A stretch of DNA of 64,000 nt, from NCBI RefSeq assembly GCF_000376445.1, contig NZ_AQXI01000001.1:1334962-1398961 (forward strand). The letters are read 5' to 3'. Source of the DNA: Haladaptatus paucihalophilus DX253. GTDB lineage: Archaea; Halobacteriota; Halobacteria; Halobacteriales; Haladaptataceae. Under the pieces are notes generated by a model. It was not told the DNA's origin. It did no database searches and was given only the letters and a program-made list of their open reading frames with translations. Position numbers and translations under genes: made by a program. This document shows positions 52,597 to 61,608 of this stretch, piece by piece. Position 1 is the first letter of the stretch, and each line of letters starts with the position of its first letter.

Positions 52597-53592
52597 ATGG
52601 AGACGCGCAAAGTTCAGGTGACGGGCGGTTCGACGTACACCGTTTCGCTTCCGAAGTCGTGGGCGACGGATAACGGCGTTGAAGCCGGAAGCGTCGTGGA
52701 GTTCTATCCCGAGTCCGACTCGCTGTTGCTCACGCCGAAAAACGACCGCGGACAGCTGGAGGGGTCCATCGACATCACGAACCTGAAGGACGAGGAACTC
52801 AGACGCGCGGTGTTCACGATGTACGTGAGCGGGTTCGATATCATCACGTTGGAGGCGAGCCGCATCACGACCGAACAGCGCCGCACCATCAGCGCGGCGA
52901 CCCAGAGCCTCGTCGGTCTCGAAGTCCTCGAAGAGACCGGGAACAAGGTCGTCATTCAGGACCTGCTCGACTCCTCGGAACTGTCGATTCACAACGCGGT
53001 CACGCGCATGCGTCTCATCGCCCTCTCGATGTTGGACGACGCCATCACCGCCATCGCGGAGAACGACGACGACATCGCGCGCGACGTCATCGAGCGCGAC
53101 GAGGACGTCGACCGACTCTGGTTCGTCGTCTCGCGCATCTTCCGCGCGACGCTCCGCACGGCGAAGGCGACCGAGGAACTCGGTATGTCCCGCGAGGTGT
53201 GTTTCGACTACCATTCGAGCGCCCGCCAGCTCGAACGCATCGCCGACCACGCCGCCAAAATCGGCCAGCTCACGCTCCAGTTGCCCGAGGTCGATGAGGA
53301 CGTCATCGAGAGCTACGAGGCGCTTCACGAGGATTCGACCGCGGTCATCGACAAGGCGATGGACGCGCTGCTCATGGACGACAGCGAGAAAGCCACCGAA
53401 TTGGCGAACGAGGCGCGCGAGTCCATCCTCGACATCGACGAGCACGCGCGCGCGATAGACAAACTCCTACGAAAACAGGACCCACAGCAGGCCCAACTGC
53501 TCGGCCTCGTCGTGGACTCGTTGTCCCGGTGTGCCGACTACGGCGGCAACATCGCCGAGACGGCATTGCAGAAGGCCGCACCGCGACCCTGA
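52597..53592 (+). CDS. AbrB/SpoVT N-domain plus PhoU-domain regulator
   Basis: 331 residues. Residues 1-45 form a swapped-hairpin AbrB-like DNA-binding domain (R-K-V-Q-V-T-G-G-S-T-Y-T-V-S-L-P-K-S-W). Residues 95-325 contain two PhoU-type bundles. The fusion is a haloarchaeal arrangement usually near pst genes. Its divergent position suggests it regulates pstSCAB-phoU and itself in response to phosphate. Confidence 0.92.
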   Translation: METRKVQVTGGSTYTVSLPKSWATDNGVEAGSVVEFYPESDSLLLTPKNDRGQLEGSIDITNLKDEELRRAVFTMYVSGFDIITLEASRITTEQRRTISAATQSLVGLEVLEETGNKVVIQDLLDSSELSIHNAVTRMRLIALSMLDDAITAIAENDDDIARDVIERDEDVDRLWFVVSRIFRATLRTAKATEELGMSREVCFDYHSSARQLERIADHAAKIGQLTLQLPEVDEDVIESYEALHEDSTAVIDKAMDALLMDDSEKATELANEARESILDIDEHARAIDKLLRKQDPQQAQLLGLVVDSLSRCADYGGNIAETALQKAAPRP

Positions 53593-53720
53593 GGGTGGAG
53601 AAAAATCGAACTCTCGCTGAACCCGAGCCGAGACTGGTTCTGACCGCGGACGTTTCCGGGCGAAACATGTAGAGCAGTGCCGCCGCTCGGCGGTTCGCGA
53701 ATCGAAAAAATCGACGCCGA

Positions 53721-54098
53721 TTATTCGTCGTCGAGGAGAACTGCGTTGACCTGACCGGTCTGGCCGGGACGCGAGGTCACGCGAGCCTTGCCCTCGTCCG
53801 TGACGATGATGGCGCCCTTCGTGATGATGTTTCGGCGGGCGTAGTTCGGGTTCGCGCCGTTTTCGAGCACGTCCTGAATCGTCGCGCTGACCGTCTCGCC
53901 GTCGGTGGTCACGTTGGCGACGTCGGTCGTGAGCGCGCGAATCTTCGAGTTGCGGCCACGGGCGTCCGTGGTGCGGTAGCGCGGTTCTCCGACCTGCGTT
54001 TCGGTGGGTTCACGGCCGAGTTGGTGTTTCTTTTTCTTGTCGAGGGGCTTCAGTCGTCCACCCGTTCGCTTTCGCGTGGAGCGTCCTTGGTCTTTCAT
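53721..54098 (-). CDS. rps8e: Ribosomal protein eS8 (S8e)
   Basis: 125 residues. The basic N-terminus (R-S-T-R-K-R-T-G-G-R-L-K) and the conserved N-P-N-Y-A-R-R-N-I-I-T-K-G-A-I-I segment are diagnostic of archaeal/eukaryotic S8e, a small-subunit protein binding 16S rRNA. Start at 54098 gives the standard length. Confidence 0.96.
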   Translation of the reverse strand: MKDQGRSTRKRTGGRLKPLDKKKKHQLGREPTETQVGEPRYRTTDARGRNSKIRALTTDVANVTTDGETVSATIQDVLENGANPNYARRNIITKGAIIVTDEGKARVTSRPGQTGQVNAVLLDDE

Positions 54099-54189
54099 AT
54101 CGGGAAAGTAGCCTACGAAATACTTCAATGACTCGGTTCGCAATCCCACATCGGCAGATTTAGGCCGCCGTGTCCAGTTTCGCCGGACG

Positions 54190-54636
54190 ATGAGTTTGCG
54201 GATCGCCGTCGCCGCGCCGTTTCAGCAGAAGGGCCGCGAACGGATGCGTGAAAGCGAGTTCGTGGTGTCGCTGTCGCTCGACCGAGACTGGTTCTCCCCC
54301 GACCAAGCGAAGCGTCTCGTCGATGTCGCCAGCGGGCAGGGACTGCTGTCCCACGAGGACGACGAACTGATCACCGAGTTCGACCCGGCGAGCGTCGAGA
54401 TTCCCGACGATTTCGTTCCCGACGAGAGCCTACTCCAGGAGCAATCGACGTTCGAGAAAGTGCTGGATAAGGTCGTCTCCCACGGAACGACGAAACAGAC
54501 CGCGGTCGCCGAAATCAACGAGCTCCAAGCGGAGGTCGCCGTTTCGGTCGAGGCCGCCGCCGTCGTCTACGCGCGACGGAAGGGTATCGACGTGAGCGAC
54601 GAAGCGCGGGAAGCGCTCGCGGACCTCAAAGCGTAA
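54190..54636 (+). CDS. DUF2240-family protein
   Basis: 148-residue archaeal conserved protein. It opens with L-R-I-A-V-A-A-P-F-Q-Q-K-G, as typical members do, then an acidic middle and a C-terminal helical region. No function is established; the S-P-D-Q-A-K-R-L-V-D region might be a winged helix. It is divergent from rps8e and followed by a 122-aa gene 24 bp downstream. Confidence 0.88.
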   Translation: MSLRIAVAAPFQQKGRERMRESEFVVSLSLDRDWFSPDQAKRLVDVASGQGLLSHEDDELITEFDPASVEIPDDFVPDESLLQEQSTFEKVLDKVVSHGTTKQTAVAEINELQAEVAVSVEAAAVVYARRKGIDVSDEAREALADLKA

Positions 54637-54660
54637 ACCGCCGCCCCGCCAACGCCGAGT

Positions 54661-55029
54661 ATGGTCGAGGATAGGATTACCGACGGGGTGCGCATCGCAC
54701 AACTGCTCTCCTCCGAATTCGACGGCCGCGAGGACCCGCCGCTCGATTCGGTCGCCGTCGTGAACGCGGACCCGGACGTCGAACCGAGCGAGGACGGCGC
54801 ACTGGCCTACGAACTCGAACGGAACGGCGACCCCGCCGCGAAAGTGTTCGTCCACCCGGACAGGGTTCGTATCGAACTGACCGACGAAATCGAGGCCGTC
54901 GAGCGGAAAGCGGCCGAGTCGGGCATCCGCGTCCGACCGAAGGCGGTCCGTCCGCCCCGCGTCCTCGTCTTCGTCGAGAGCGGCGCGGAGGTCAAACGCG
55001 CCGTGGACGCCGTGATCGAATCGCTATAG
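54661..55029 (+). CDS. Haloarchaeal hypothetical protein (122 aa), alpha/beta
   Basis: 122 acidic residues. It appears to alternate helix and strand (I-A-Q-L-L-S-S-E-F, V-A-V-V-N-A, A-K-V-F-V-H-P, R-V-L-V-F-V-E-S-G). No Cys or membrane span; the family is not recognised. Probably co-transcribed with the DUF2240 gene. Confidence 0.72.
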   Translation: MVEDRITDGVRIAQLLSSEFDGREDPPLDSVAVVNADPDVEPSEDGALAYELERNGDPAAKVFVHPDRVRIELTDEIEAVERKAAESGIRVRPKAVRPPRVLVFVESGAEVKRAVDAVIESL

Positions 55030-55045
55030 TCGTCTCCGTGTTCTC

Positions 55046-55720
55046 TTATCCGTCGTCTCGCGCTTCGAGCGATGCAATCACGTCCGGAAGCGCGGTGACG
55101 AGTTCGTCGCGCTCGACGTACGCGTCCGCCGACGGCTCCGGGTCCGGCCCGTCGGGAAACAGCACTTGTATCGTCTTCATCCCGGCATCGTTCGCCCCCC
55201 GAACGTCCATTTTCGGGTCGTCGCCGACGTACACGGTGTCGGCGGGTGGGTCCCCGAGTTTCTCACAGAACGCGTCGAACGCGTGACGGGTCGGCTTTCC
55301 CGCCTCCAGTTCGCCGGTGACGACCGTGACGTCGAAGTTGTCTTCCCACCCCAGTTGGGCGAGTTTGCCGCGTTGGGCGACGACCGGGCCGTTCGTAAGC
55401 AAGCCGACGCGATACTCCCGACGGAGGGACGAGAGCAGGTCCGGGACGCCATCGAGCGGCGACAGCGCGTCCAATATCGCCCGTCGATAGGCGGCGGCGA
55501 GTTCGTCGGCGTCGGTGCCGCACCCGTCCGCGAGCAAGTCGGCGAAGATGGGTTCGCGCGTCTCGCTGGCGAGGTGGCGACTGTGGGCGTCGAGATACGC
55601 CTGACGGGACAGCGACGGCGCGTCCACCGCCGTCGTCGCGTCCGCGAGCAGTTTCGCCCGCGGTCTATCGGTCACGGCGAGGGTGGCATCGAGGTCGAAC
55701 CCCACGGCGGTCACGCACAT
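55046..55720 (-). CDS. HAD-family hydrolase
   Basis: 224-residue haloacid dehalogenase-superfamily phosphatase. Motif I is G-F-D-L-D-A-T-L (nucleophile Asp and +2 Asp), motif II L-L-T-N-G, motif III Lys in G-E-L-E-A-G-K-P, and motif IV Y-V-G-D-D-P-K-M-D. A helical C1 cap lies between motifs I and II. Substrate unknown. It is divergent from pyrF. Confidence 0.92.
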   Translation of the reverse strand: MCVTAVGFDLDATLAVTDRPRAKLLADATTAVDAPSLSRQAYLDAHSRHLASETREPIFADLLADGCGTDADELAAAYRRAILDALSPLDGVPDLLSSLRREYRVGLLTNGPVVAQRGKLAQLGWEDNFDVTVVTGELEAGKPTRHAFDAFCEKLGDPPADTVYVGDDPKMDVRGANDAGMKTIQVLFPDGPDPEPSADAYVERDELVTALPDVIASLEARDDG

Positions 55721-55791
55721 GGGGGATACATAGGAGCGGAGTACCTTTACCAGTTCGATAGCTCCATGACCCCCGGCGAAAATCTCCGAAT

Positions 55792-56589
55792 ATGAACTTC
55801 TTCGACCGCCTCGCGAACCGCATCGCGGCGACGGACAGCATCGTCTCCGTCGGACTCGACGCCGACATCGACCGAATTCCGGACCATCTGCACGAGTACG
55901 ACCTGCCCCGCTGGGCGTTCAACCGTCGTATCATCGACGCGACACACGAACACGCGGCGGTGTACAAACCCAACGTCGCGTTCTACGAGGACGCGGACGG
56001 GTGGGCGGCGCTGGAGGAGACCATCGCGTACGCGCACGGAAAAGACGTTCCCGTCCTGCTCGACGCGAAGCGCGCCGACATCGGCAACACGGCGCGACAG
56101 TACGCGAAACTCCTCGATTCGGCGGACGCCATCACGGTCAACCCTTACATGGGCCGCGACTCGCTCGACCCGTTCCTCTCGCGGGAAGACAAGGGCGTCT
56201 TCATCCTCTGTCGGACTTCGAATCCCGGCGGGTCGGACATGCAGAACCTCGAACTCGCGTCCGGCGAGACCCTCTACGAGTGGGTTGCCTCGCTCGCCGA
56301 CCTGTGGAACGGTAACGGCAACGTCGGCCTCGTCGTCGGCGCGACGACGCCGGACGAACTCGAAGAACTCCGCGAGCGCGTCCCGGACCTCCCGTTCCTC
56401 GTCCCCGGCGTCGGCGCGCAGGGCGGCGACGTCGAAGCGGCGGCGACCTACGCCCTCGCGGACGGCGCGGGACTGGTGAACTCCTCGCGCGGCATCATCT
56501 TCGCGGGCGAGGACGCCGGAGAGCAGTTCGCCGAGGCGTCGGGACAGGCCGCGAAGCGACTGAAGAAACGGCTGAATCAGTACCGGTAA
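55792..56589 (+). CDS. pyrF: Orotidine 5'-phosphate decarboxylase
   Basis: 265 residues, the last step of UMP synthesis. The catalytic D-A-K-R-A-D-I-G-N-T-A motif identifies it (about 87-97), with the phosphate loop V-P-G-V-G-A-Q-G-G-D near residue 205. The length and motif are of the longer pyrF type (UMP-synthase-like group) rather than the short archaeal type. A 22-bp tandem repeat starts right after the stop codon. Confidence 0.94.
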   Translation: MNFFDRLANRIAATDSIVSVGLDADIDRIPDHLHEYDLPRWAFNRRIIDATHEHAAVYKPNVAFYEDADGWAALEETIAYAHGKDVPVLLDAKRADIGNTARQYAKLLDSADAITVNPYMGRDSLDPFLSREDKGVFILCRTSNPGGSDMQNLELASGETLYEWVASLADLWNGNGNVGLVVGATTPDELEELRERVPDLPFLVPGVGAQGGDVEAAATYALADGAGLVNSSRGIIFAGEDAGEQFAEASGQAAKRLKKRLNQYR

Positions 56590-56590
56590 C

Positions 56591-56670
56591 CGCGATACGG
56601 ATTATCGATAGCCGCGATACGGATTATCGATAGTCGCGATACGGATTATCGATAGCCGCGATACGGATTA
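56591..56670. repeat. 22-bp tandem repeat, 3.6 copies
   Basis: Units starting at 56591, 56613, 56635 and 56657 share CGCGATACGGATTATCGATAG plus C or T; the last is partial and then diverges. Each full unit contains the palindrome TATCGATA. The array lies between the pyrF stop and the zinc-finger gene stop, where two transcripts converge. Confidence 0.9.
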
Positions 56671-56685
56671 CCGCGAATCGCGTCG

Positions 56686-56910
56686 TCAGAATCGGTGCGT
56701 TTCGTCCTCGGTGTCCGGGGGTGTGATGTCTTCCGCTCCTGGCCCGTTCGGCGTTCTCTCGCCCTCGCCGACGCCGAGTTCCGCCGCGCATTCGACGCAG
56801 AAGCCGCTCTGCCGGTTCCAGTGTTCGTCACAGACGAGGGCACCGCAGCGGTCACAGTCGTGCGTCGCCTCGGCCGCCTCGCAGATTTGACACAGGCCGG
56901 TCACGCTCAT
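56686..56910 (-). CDS. Small zinc-finger protein (74 aa)
   Basis: 74 residues. The first 42 hold C-x2-C, C-x2-C-x4-C-x2-H and C-x2-C, resembling a B-box or HIT-like treble arrangement able to bind two zinc ions. The last 30 residues are Pro/Glu/Asp rich and probably disordered. Target unknown; a protein or nucleic-acid adaptor role is likely. Confidence 0.75.
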   Translation of the reverse strand: MSVTGLCQICEAAEATHDCDRCGALVCDEHWNRQSGFCVECAAELGVGEGERTPNGPGAEDITPPDTEDETHRF

Positions 56911-57024
56911 GGACGGAAAGACGGGAGCGACGTACATCAGTCTGCGGGCAGAAACGAACCCATCCCTATCCCGCGTTCTACCGGACCCCGAACAGTTATC
57001 GGCGTCGGAGCAGACCACGAAAGC

Positions 57025-58581
57025 ATGACAGCGCCAGCGGATGTGATTCTCACGAACGCCGAGGTACACACCCTGTCGGACGGCGACGCGACCGCCGAAG
57101 CGGTCGCCGTCCGCGACGGGAAAATCGTTCGCGTGGATTCCGCCTACGAAGTCGCGTTCCTCGAAGGCATCGAAACCGAGGTCATCGACCTCGGCGGTCG
57201 CGTCCTCCTGCCGGGATTCATCGACGCCCACACGCACATGCAGACGGTCGGGAGCTACATCGTCAACGCCGACCTCTCGGCGGCCGACTCGCCGGGCGAT
57301 TGCGTGGACCTGCTGGCCGAGTTGGAGGGCGACCGCGAGTGGATACTCGGCTACGGGTTCGACGAGAGCATGTGGGACGAATCGCGCTACCTCACCCGCG
57401 AGGACCTCGATGCAGTGAGCGAAACCCGCCCCGTGGTCGCGTTCCGCGAGGACCTCCACGTCGCCTCCGTCAACGGCGTCGCCCTCGACCGACTCGGCGA
57501 CGAGATGCCGGACGAAGACGTCGAAACGGAGGACGGCGACCCGACCGGCGTCATCGTGGAGGATGCGGTCAACGCGGTGTACGAAGCCATCGAACCCGAC
57601 GCCGAGACGACGCGAGAACTCCTGCTCGCGGCACAGCGGGACGCCCACGAGAAGGGCGTCACCGGGGTCCACGACATGGTTCGCCAGTCGCGCGCGCCGA
57701 AGGTGTACCGCCGCCTCGAACGGGACGGCGACCTCTCCTTGCGGGTCCGAATCAACTACTGGAGCGACCACATCGAGGCCGCGGACGAGATCGGCCTCGT
57801 AACGAACCACGGCAGTTCGCTGGTGACGACGGGCGCGATAAAGTCCTTCACCGACGGCAGTTTCGGCGGCCGGACGGCGAAGCTCTCGGAACCGTACGCC
57901 GACGCGGACGACGCCGCGGACACCGACGGCGACGTGACGGGCCAGTGGGTCGTTTCCCCGGAAGAACTGGACGACATCGTGGAGCGGGCTGACGGCGCGG
58001 GCTTTCAGGTAACGGCCCACGCCATCGGCGACGAAGCCATCGAGGCCGTGTTGGACGCCTTCGAGAAAACCGGGGATGCGGGCGAAAAGCGCCACCGCGT
58101 CGAACACGTCGAACTCGTGACGGACGAACAGATAGAGCGGTTCGCGGAGTCGGGCGTCATCGCGTCCGTCCAACCGAACTTCCTGAAGTGGGCGCAACCG
58201 GACGGCCTGTACGACGTCCGACTCGGCGAGGAGCGACGACGGCAGACCAACCGCTACCGCACCCTGCTCGACGCCGGTGCCCACCTCGCGTTCGGGAGCG
58301 ACTGCATGCCCCTCGACCCGCTCCTCGGGATTCACCAGACCGTCAACGCGCCCGTCGAGGAACAGCGCCTGTCCGTGACGGAGGCGCTCCGCGCGTACAC
58401 GCTCGGGGCGGCCTACGCCGGGTTCGACGAGGACGACCTCGGAACCGTCGAGACGGGTAAGCGGGCGGATTTCACCGTCCTCGACCGCTCGCCGTGGGAA
58501 CACGAGGACGACATCGAGAACATCGACGTGGCGATGACGGTGGTGGACGGTACTGTCGTCTTCGACGGACGGAACGATTAA
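57025..58581 (+). CDS. Amidohydrolase (YtcJ-like, amidohydrolase family 3)
   Basis: 518-residue metal-dependent hydrolase. The N-terminal composite-domain strand (A-D-V-I-L-T-N-A-E-V) and metal site D-A-H-T-H-M (about 66-71) are seen. So are the H-A-I-G-D-E-A motif near 333, H-V-E-L and a late F-G-S-D-C-M-P with the catalytic Asp. The C-terminal A-D-F-T-V-L-D returns to the beta-sandwich. Substrates of this family include N-substituted formamides and other imides; here unknown. ATG 57025 is chosen; longer frames upstream are shadows of the zinc finger gene. Confidence 0.92.
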   Translation: MTAPADVILTNAEVHTLSDGDATAEAVAVRDGKIVRVDSAYEVAFLEGIETEVIDLGGRVLLPGFIDAHTHMQTVGSYIVNADLSAADSPGDCVDLLAELEGDREWILGYGFDESMWDESRYLTREDLDAVSETRPVVAFREDLHVASVNGVALDRLGDEMPDEDVETEDGDPTGVIVEDAVNAVYEAIEPDAETTRELLLAAQRDAHEKGVTGVHDMVRQSRAPKVYRRLERDGDLSLRVRINYWSDHIEAADEIGLVTNHGSSLVTTGAIKSFTDGSFGGRTAKLSEPYADADDAADTDGDVTGQWVVSPEELDDIVERADGAGFQVTAHAIGDEAIEAVLDAFEKTGDAGEKRHRVEHVELVTDEQIERFAESGVIASVQPNFLKWAQPDGLYDVRLGEERRRQTNRYRTLLDAGAHLAFGSDCMPLDPLLGIHQTVNAPVEEQRLSVTEALRAYTLGAAYAGFDEDDLGTVETGKRADFTVLDRSPWEHEDDIENIDVAMTVVDGTVVFDGRND

Positions 58582-58605
58582 GCCGGGTCGACACCGATTT
58601 CTGTC

Positions 58606-58791
58606 ATGTTCCAGCCCCTACTCGACGCCGGAATCGCCGTCGTATTCCCGCTGTTTTTCGTCCTCGCAATCGGCGGTCCGCTCCTCCTGTGGTGGCTCAT
58701 CGACACGGAAAGCGACGGCGAGGAATCCGAACATCGGGATTGGTCGAGCGCCGAACGCGCCGCGCGCCGCGACACGCGCGACCGCCGATAG
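58606..58791 (+). CDS. Small membrane protein with charged tail (61 aa)
   Basis: 61 residues. One or two hydrophobic segments (about 4-32, ending L-L-L-W-W-L-I) are followed by an acidic then Arg-rich cytoplasmic tail. No family recognised. It lies 24 bp after the amidohydrolase and could be on the same transcript. Confidence 0.65.
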   Translation: MFQPLLDAGIAVVFPLFFVLAIGGPLLLWWLIDTESDGEESEHRDWSSAERAARRDTRDRR

Positions 58792-58887
58792 GGAACGCGG
58801 AACTCATTTTCGAGTGGTATTTTCGAGTGATTAGCCGACGAAATGGCCCACCAGTCGCTACCGAAATCAGATAGCCACCTTTGAAGA

Positions 58888-58899
58888 GAAAATATTTTC
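58888..58899. promoter_or_regulatory. Perfect 12-bp AT-rich palindrome upstream of nadA
   Basis: GAAAATATTTTC lies 44-55 bp before the nadA GTG (58943). It may be the promoter element itself or an operator for the nadABC operon. Confidence 0.4.
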
Positions 58900-58942
58900 A
58901 ATACCTGCTGTTGTGGGCTAGTGCAACCACAGGTGGAACGAC

Positions 58943-60076
58943 GTGCCAAAAATGGAGACAGCAAACCTCGAAACGGAACTCAGTCTGTTCAAGTACGACA
59001 ATTTAGAGCAACTTCCCTCCGAATATCGAGGACTGAGTGAAGAAGAGCGAACGGAGCGCATCGAGCGGGCGCTCGACGAACTGGGCGACGACGTGGTCGT
59101 CCTCGGTCACAACTACCAGCGGCGGGAAATCGTCGAACACGCGGATTTCGTCGGCGACTCCTACCAGTTGAGTGTCCAAGCGGCGGAGGCCGACGCGAAA
59201 TACGTCGTCTTCGGCGGCGTCACGTTCATGGCCGAGTCGGCGGACATCATCACGGACGACGACCAGACGGTCATCCTCCCGTCGATGGAGGCGTCCTGCC
59301 CGATGGCCGGGATGGCGGAGGCGCTGCAGGTGGACGCCGCCTGGGAGCGTATCGAGGCGGCCGCGCCCGACGACGACATCGTTCCGATAACGTACATGAA
59401 CTCCTACGCCGACCTGAAGGCGTTTTGCGCCGAGCAGGGCGGCGCGGTCTGTACCTCCTCGAACGCCCACCGCGTCTTCGAGTGGGCCCTGGAACGGGGC
59501 GACAAGGTTCTCTTTCTGCCCGACAAGCACCTCGGCGAGAACACCGCTCACCGACTCGGATTGGAGGACGAGACGGTGCTGTGGAATCCGTGGGACCCCG
59601 AGGAACAGGATTCGGAGTCCGTGGCGGACGCGAAAATCGTCCTCTGGGACGGCTACTGTCAGGTTCACGAGCGCTTCGACGTGGGACACGTCGAGCGCGT
59701 CCGCGAGGGGCATCCGGACGCGAATGTGGTCGTCCACCCCGAATGTCGCCGCGAAGTCGTGGAGGCGGCCGACGTCGTTGGCAGCACGGCGACGATTTGC
59801 GAGTCCATCGCCGAGGCCGACCCCGGCGAGACGTGGGCCGTCGGGACGGAGATTCACCTCGTCGAGCACCTCGAGCGCTGGCATCCGGAGGTGAACGTGC
59901 TCCCCCTCTGTGGCGACGCGTGCATGGACTGCAACGCGATGCGCCAAATCGACCCGAACTACCTGACGTGGGTGCTGGAGGAGTTGGTCAGCGGACGGGA
60001 ACGAAACGTCATCGAGGTCGCACCGGAGGAAAAGGACCTCGCAATGCTGGCGCTCGACAGGATGTTGGACCTATGA
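58943..60076 (+). CDS. nadA: Quinolinate synthase NadA
   Basis: 377 residues. It condenses iminoaspartate with dihydroxyacetone phosphate to quinolinate using an oxygen-sensitive 4Fe-4S cluster. The three cluster ligands are present in A-S-C-P-M-A (about C116), in P-E-C-R-R-E in the central domain, and in C-G-D-A-C-M-D-C. GTG 58943 is taken; an ATG three codons in is an equal option. It overlaps nadB by 4 bases. Confidence 0.94.
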   Translation: MPKMETANLETELSLFKYDNLEQLPSEYRGLSEEERTERIERALDELGDDVVVLGHNYQRREIVEHADFVGDSYQLSVQAAEADAKYVVFGGVTFMAESADIITDDDQTVILPSMEASCPMAGMAEALQVDAAWERIEAAAPDDDIVPITYMNSYADLKAFCAEQGGAVCTSSNAHRVFEWALERGDKVLFLPDKHLGENTAHRLGLEDETVLWNPWDPEEQDSESVADAKIVLWDGYCQVHERFDVGHVERVREGHPDANVVVHPECRREVVEAADVVGSTATICESIAEADPGETWAVGTEIHLVEHLERWHPEVNVLPLCGDACMDCNAMRQIDPNYLTWVLEELVSGRERNVIEVAPEEKDLAMLALDRMLDL

Positions 60077-61608
60077 GCGGGACGAAAAACGACGCCGAAA
60101 CGACGGACGTACTGGTCGTCGGCAGCGGCATCGCGGGCTGTAGCGCCGCGCTCGCCGCGGCGCGTGCGGGCGCGGACGTGCTCGTCGCCACCAAGGCGAC
60201 CCGCCCCGAAAACGCCTCGACGCACTGGGCGCAGGGCGGCATCGCCGTGACCCGCGACGACCCGGAATCGCTCCGCGCGGACGTGCTGACGGCGAGCGCA
60301 AACACGGCCGACCCGGACGCGGTGGACATGCTGGTCGAGAACGCGAACGACGCGGTGACGGACGTGCTCATCGACACGCTCGACGTTTCCTTCGACACGG
60401 ACGGCGAAGAATACGACTACGGACGGGAGGCCGCTCACTCCGAGAAGCGAATCCTCCACGTCGATGCCAGCACGGGCCAGCACGTTCTCGGGCCGTTCCT
60501 GTCCCATCTGGACGACCACCCGCGCGTGACGATTCACGATGGCACCGCCGCGCTGTCGCTCGTGACCCGCGAGGGACGGGTTCACGGTGCGATGCTCGAA
60601 CGCGAGGGCGACCGCCGTCCCGTCTTCGCGGGGGCGACGGTACTCGCAACCGGCGGCGTCGGGGCGCTGTACGGCCACTCGACGAATCCGGCGTCGGCGA
60701 CGGGTGACGGCATCGCCATGGCCGCGCTCGCCGGGGCAAAGACGGCCGACATGGCCTACGTGCAGTTTCATCCGACCGCGTATTCGGGACGCGTGGAACC
60801 ACGTTCCACGAACCGAGCGGCGACGCCGCGAGACGACTCCTTCCTCGTCAGCGAGGCGGTTCGCGGCGAGGGCGCGGTCCTCCGGAACGCCGACGGCGAG
60901 CGGTTCATGACGGACGTGCACCCCGACGCCGAGTTGGCGCCGCGGGACGTGGTGGCCCGCGCGGTCCAGCGCGAACGCGAGCGAACCGGCGAGGTCGTCC
61001 TCGATACGACGCCGCTCGACTTCGCCGGGACGTTCCCGGATCTCGCCGAGAAGTGCGACGAGCGCGGCGTTCCGCGCGATTCGATTCCGGTCGCGCCGAG
61101 CGAGCACTTCCTCTGTGGCGGTATCGACGTGGACGACCGCGGACGGACGAGCCTCGACCGCCTGTCCGCGGTCGGCGAGTGCGCACGAACCGGCGTGCAC
61201 GGCGCGAACCGACTCGCCTCGACCAGCCTGCTCGAAGGGTTGGTGTGGGGACTCCGCGCCGGGGAGACGGCGGCGACCGGCGGAGCGAAGCCCGAACCCG
61301 TCGAAGCGCCGGATCTGTTGAACAGCGACCCGGCGCTTCCGGACGGATTCGCCCGCGACAAGTTCGCCCGACTGCGGGCGGTGATGGACGAGTGCGTCGG
61401 CCTCACCCGAACACCGGACGACCTTCGGCGGGCGACGGCGGTGCTCAGGCGACTGAAGGGCGAGGTCGACGCCTACGCCAGAACCCGAACCGCGCGCGAC
61501 CTCTACGAACTCAGGAACGCGACCGTCGTCGCCCTGCTGGTCGCACGGGACGCGCTAGACGCCGAATCAGTCGGCTGTCACCACGTGGAGGAGGTCCATG
61601 CTGACTGA
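60073..61608 (+). CDS. nadB: L-aspartate oxidase NadB
   Basis: 511-residue flavoprotein oxidising aspartate to iminoaspartate for NadA. The FAD-binding G-S-G-I-A-G-C-S-A-A at the N-terminus, the T-H-W-A-Q-G-G-I-A-V active-site segment, Q-F-H-P-T and the G-A-N-R-L-A-S-T-S-L-L-E motif match the family. The start ATG overlaps the nadA stop, and the 3' end overlaps nadC by 11 bases. Confidence 0.95.
   Translation: MSGTKNDAETTDVLVVGSGIAGCSAALAAARAGADVLVATKATRPENASTHWAQGGIAVTRDDPESLRADVLTASANTADPDAVDMLVENANDAVTDVLIDTLDVSFDTDGEEYDYGREAAHSEKRILHVDASTGQHVLGPFLSHLDDHPRVTIHDGTAALSLVTREGRVHGAMLEREGDRRPVFAGATVLATGGVGALYGHSTNPASATGDGIAMAALAGAKTADMAYVQFHPTAYSGRVEPRSTNRAATPRDDSFLVSEAVRGEGAVLRNADGERFMTDVHPDAELAPRDVVARAVQRERERTGEVVLDTTPLDFAGTFPDLAEKCDERGVPRDSIPVAPSEHFLCGGIDVDDRGRTSLDRLSAVGECARTGVHGANRLASTSLLEGLVWGLRAGETAATGGAKPEPVEAPDLLNSDPALPDGFARDKFARLRAVMDECVGLTRTPDDLRRATAVLRRLKGEVDAYARTRTARDLYELRNATVVALLVARDALDAESVGCHHVEEVHAD

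Noticed and set aside
56591-56670. CRISPR array
   Set aside because: The 22-bp units are contiguous with no spacers, and no cas genes are in the window.
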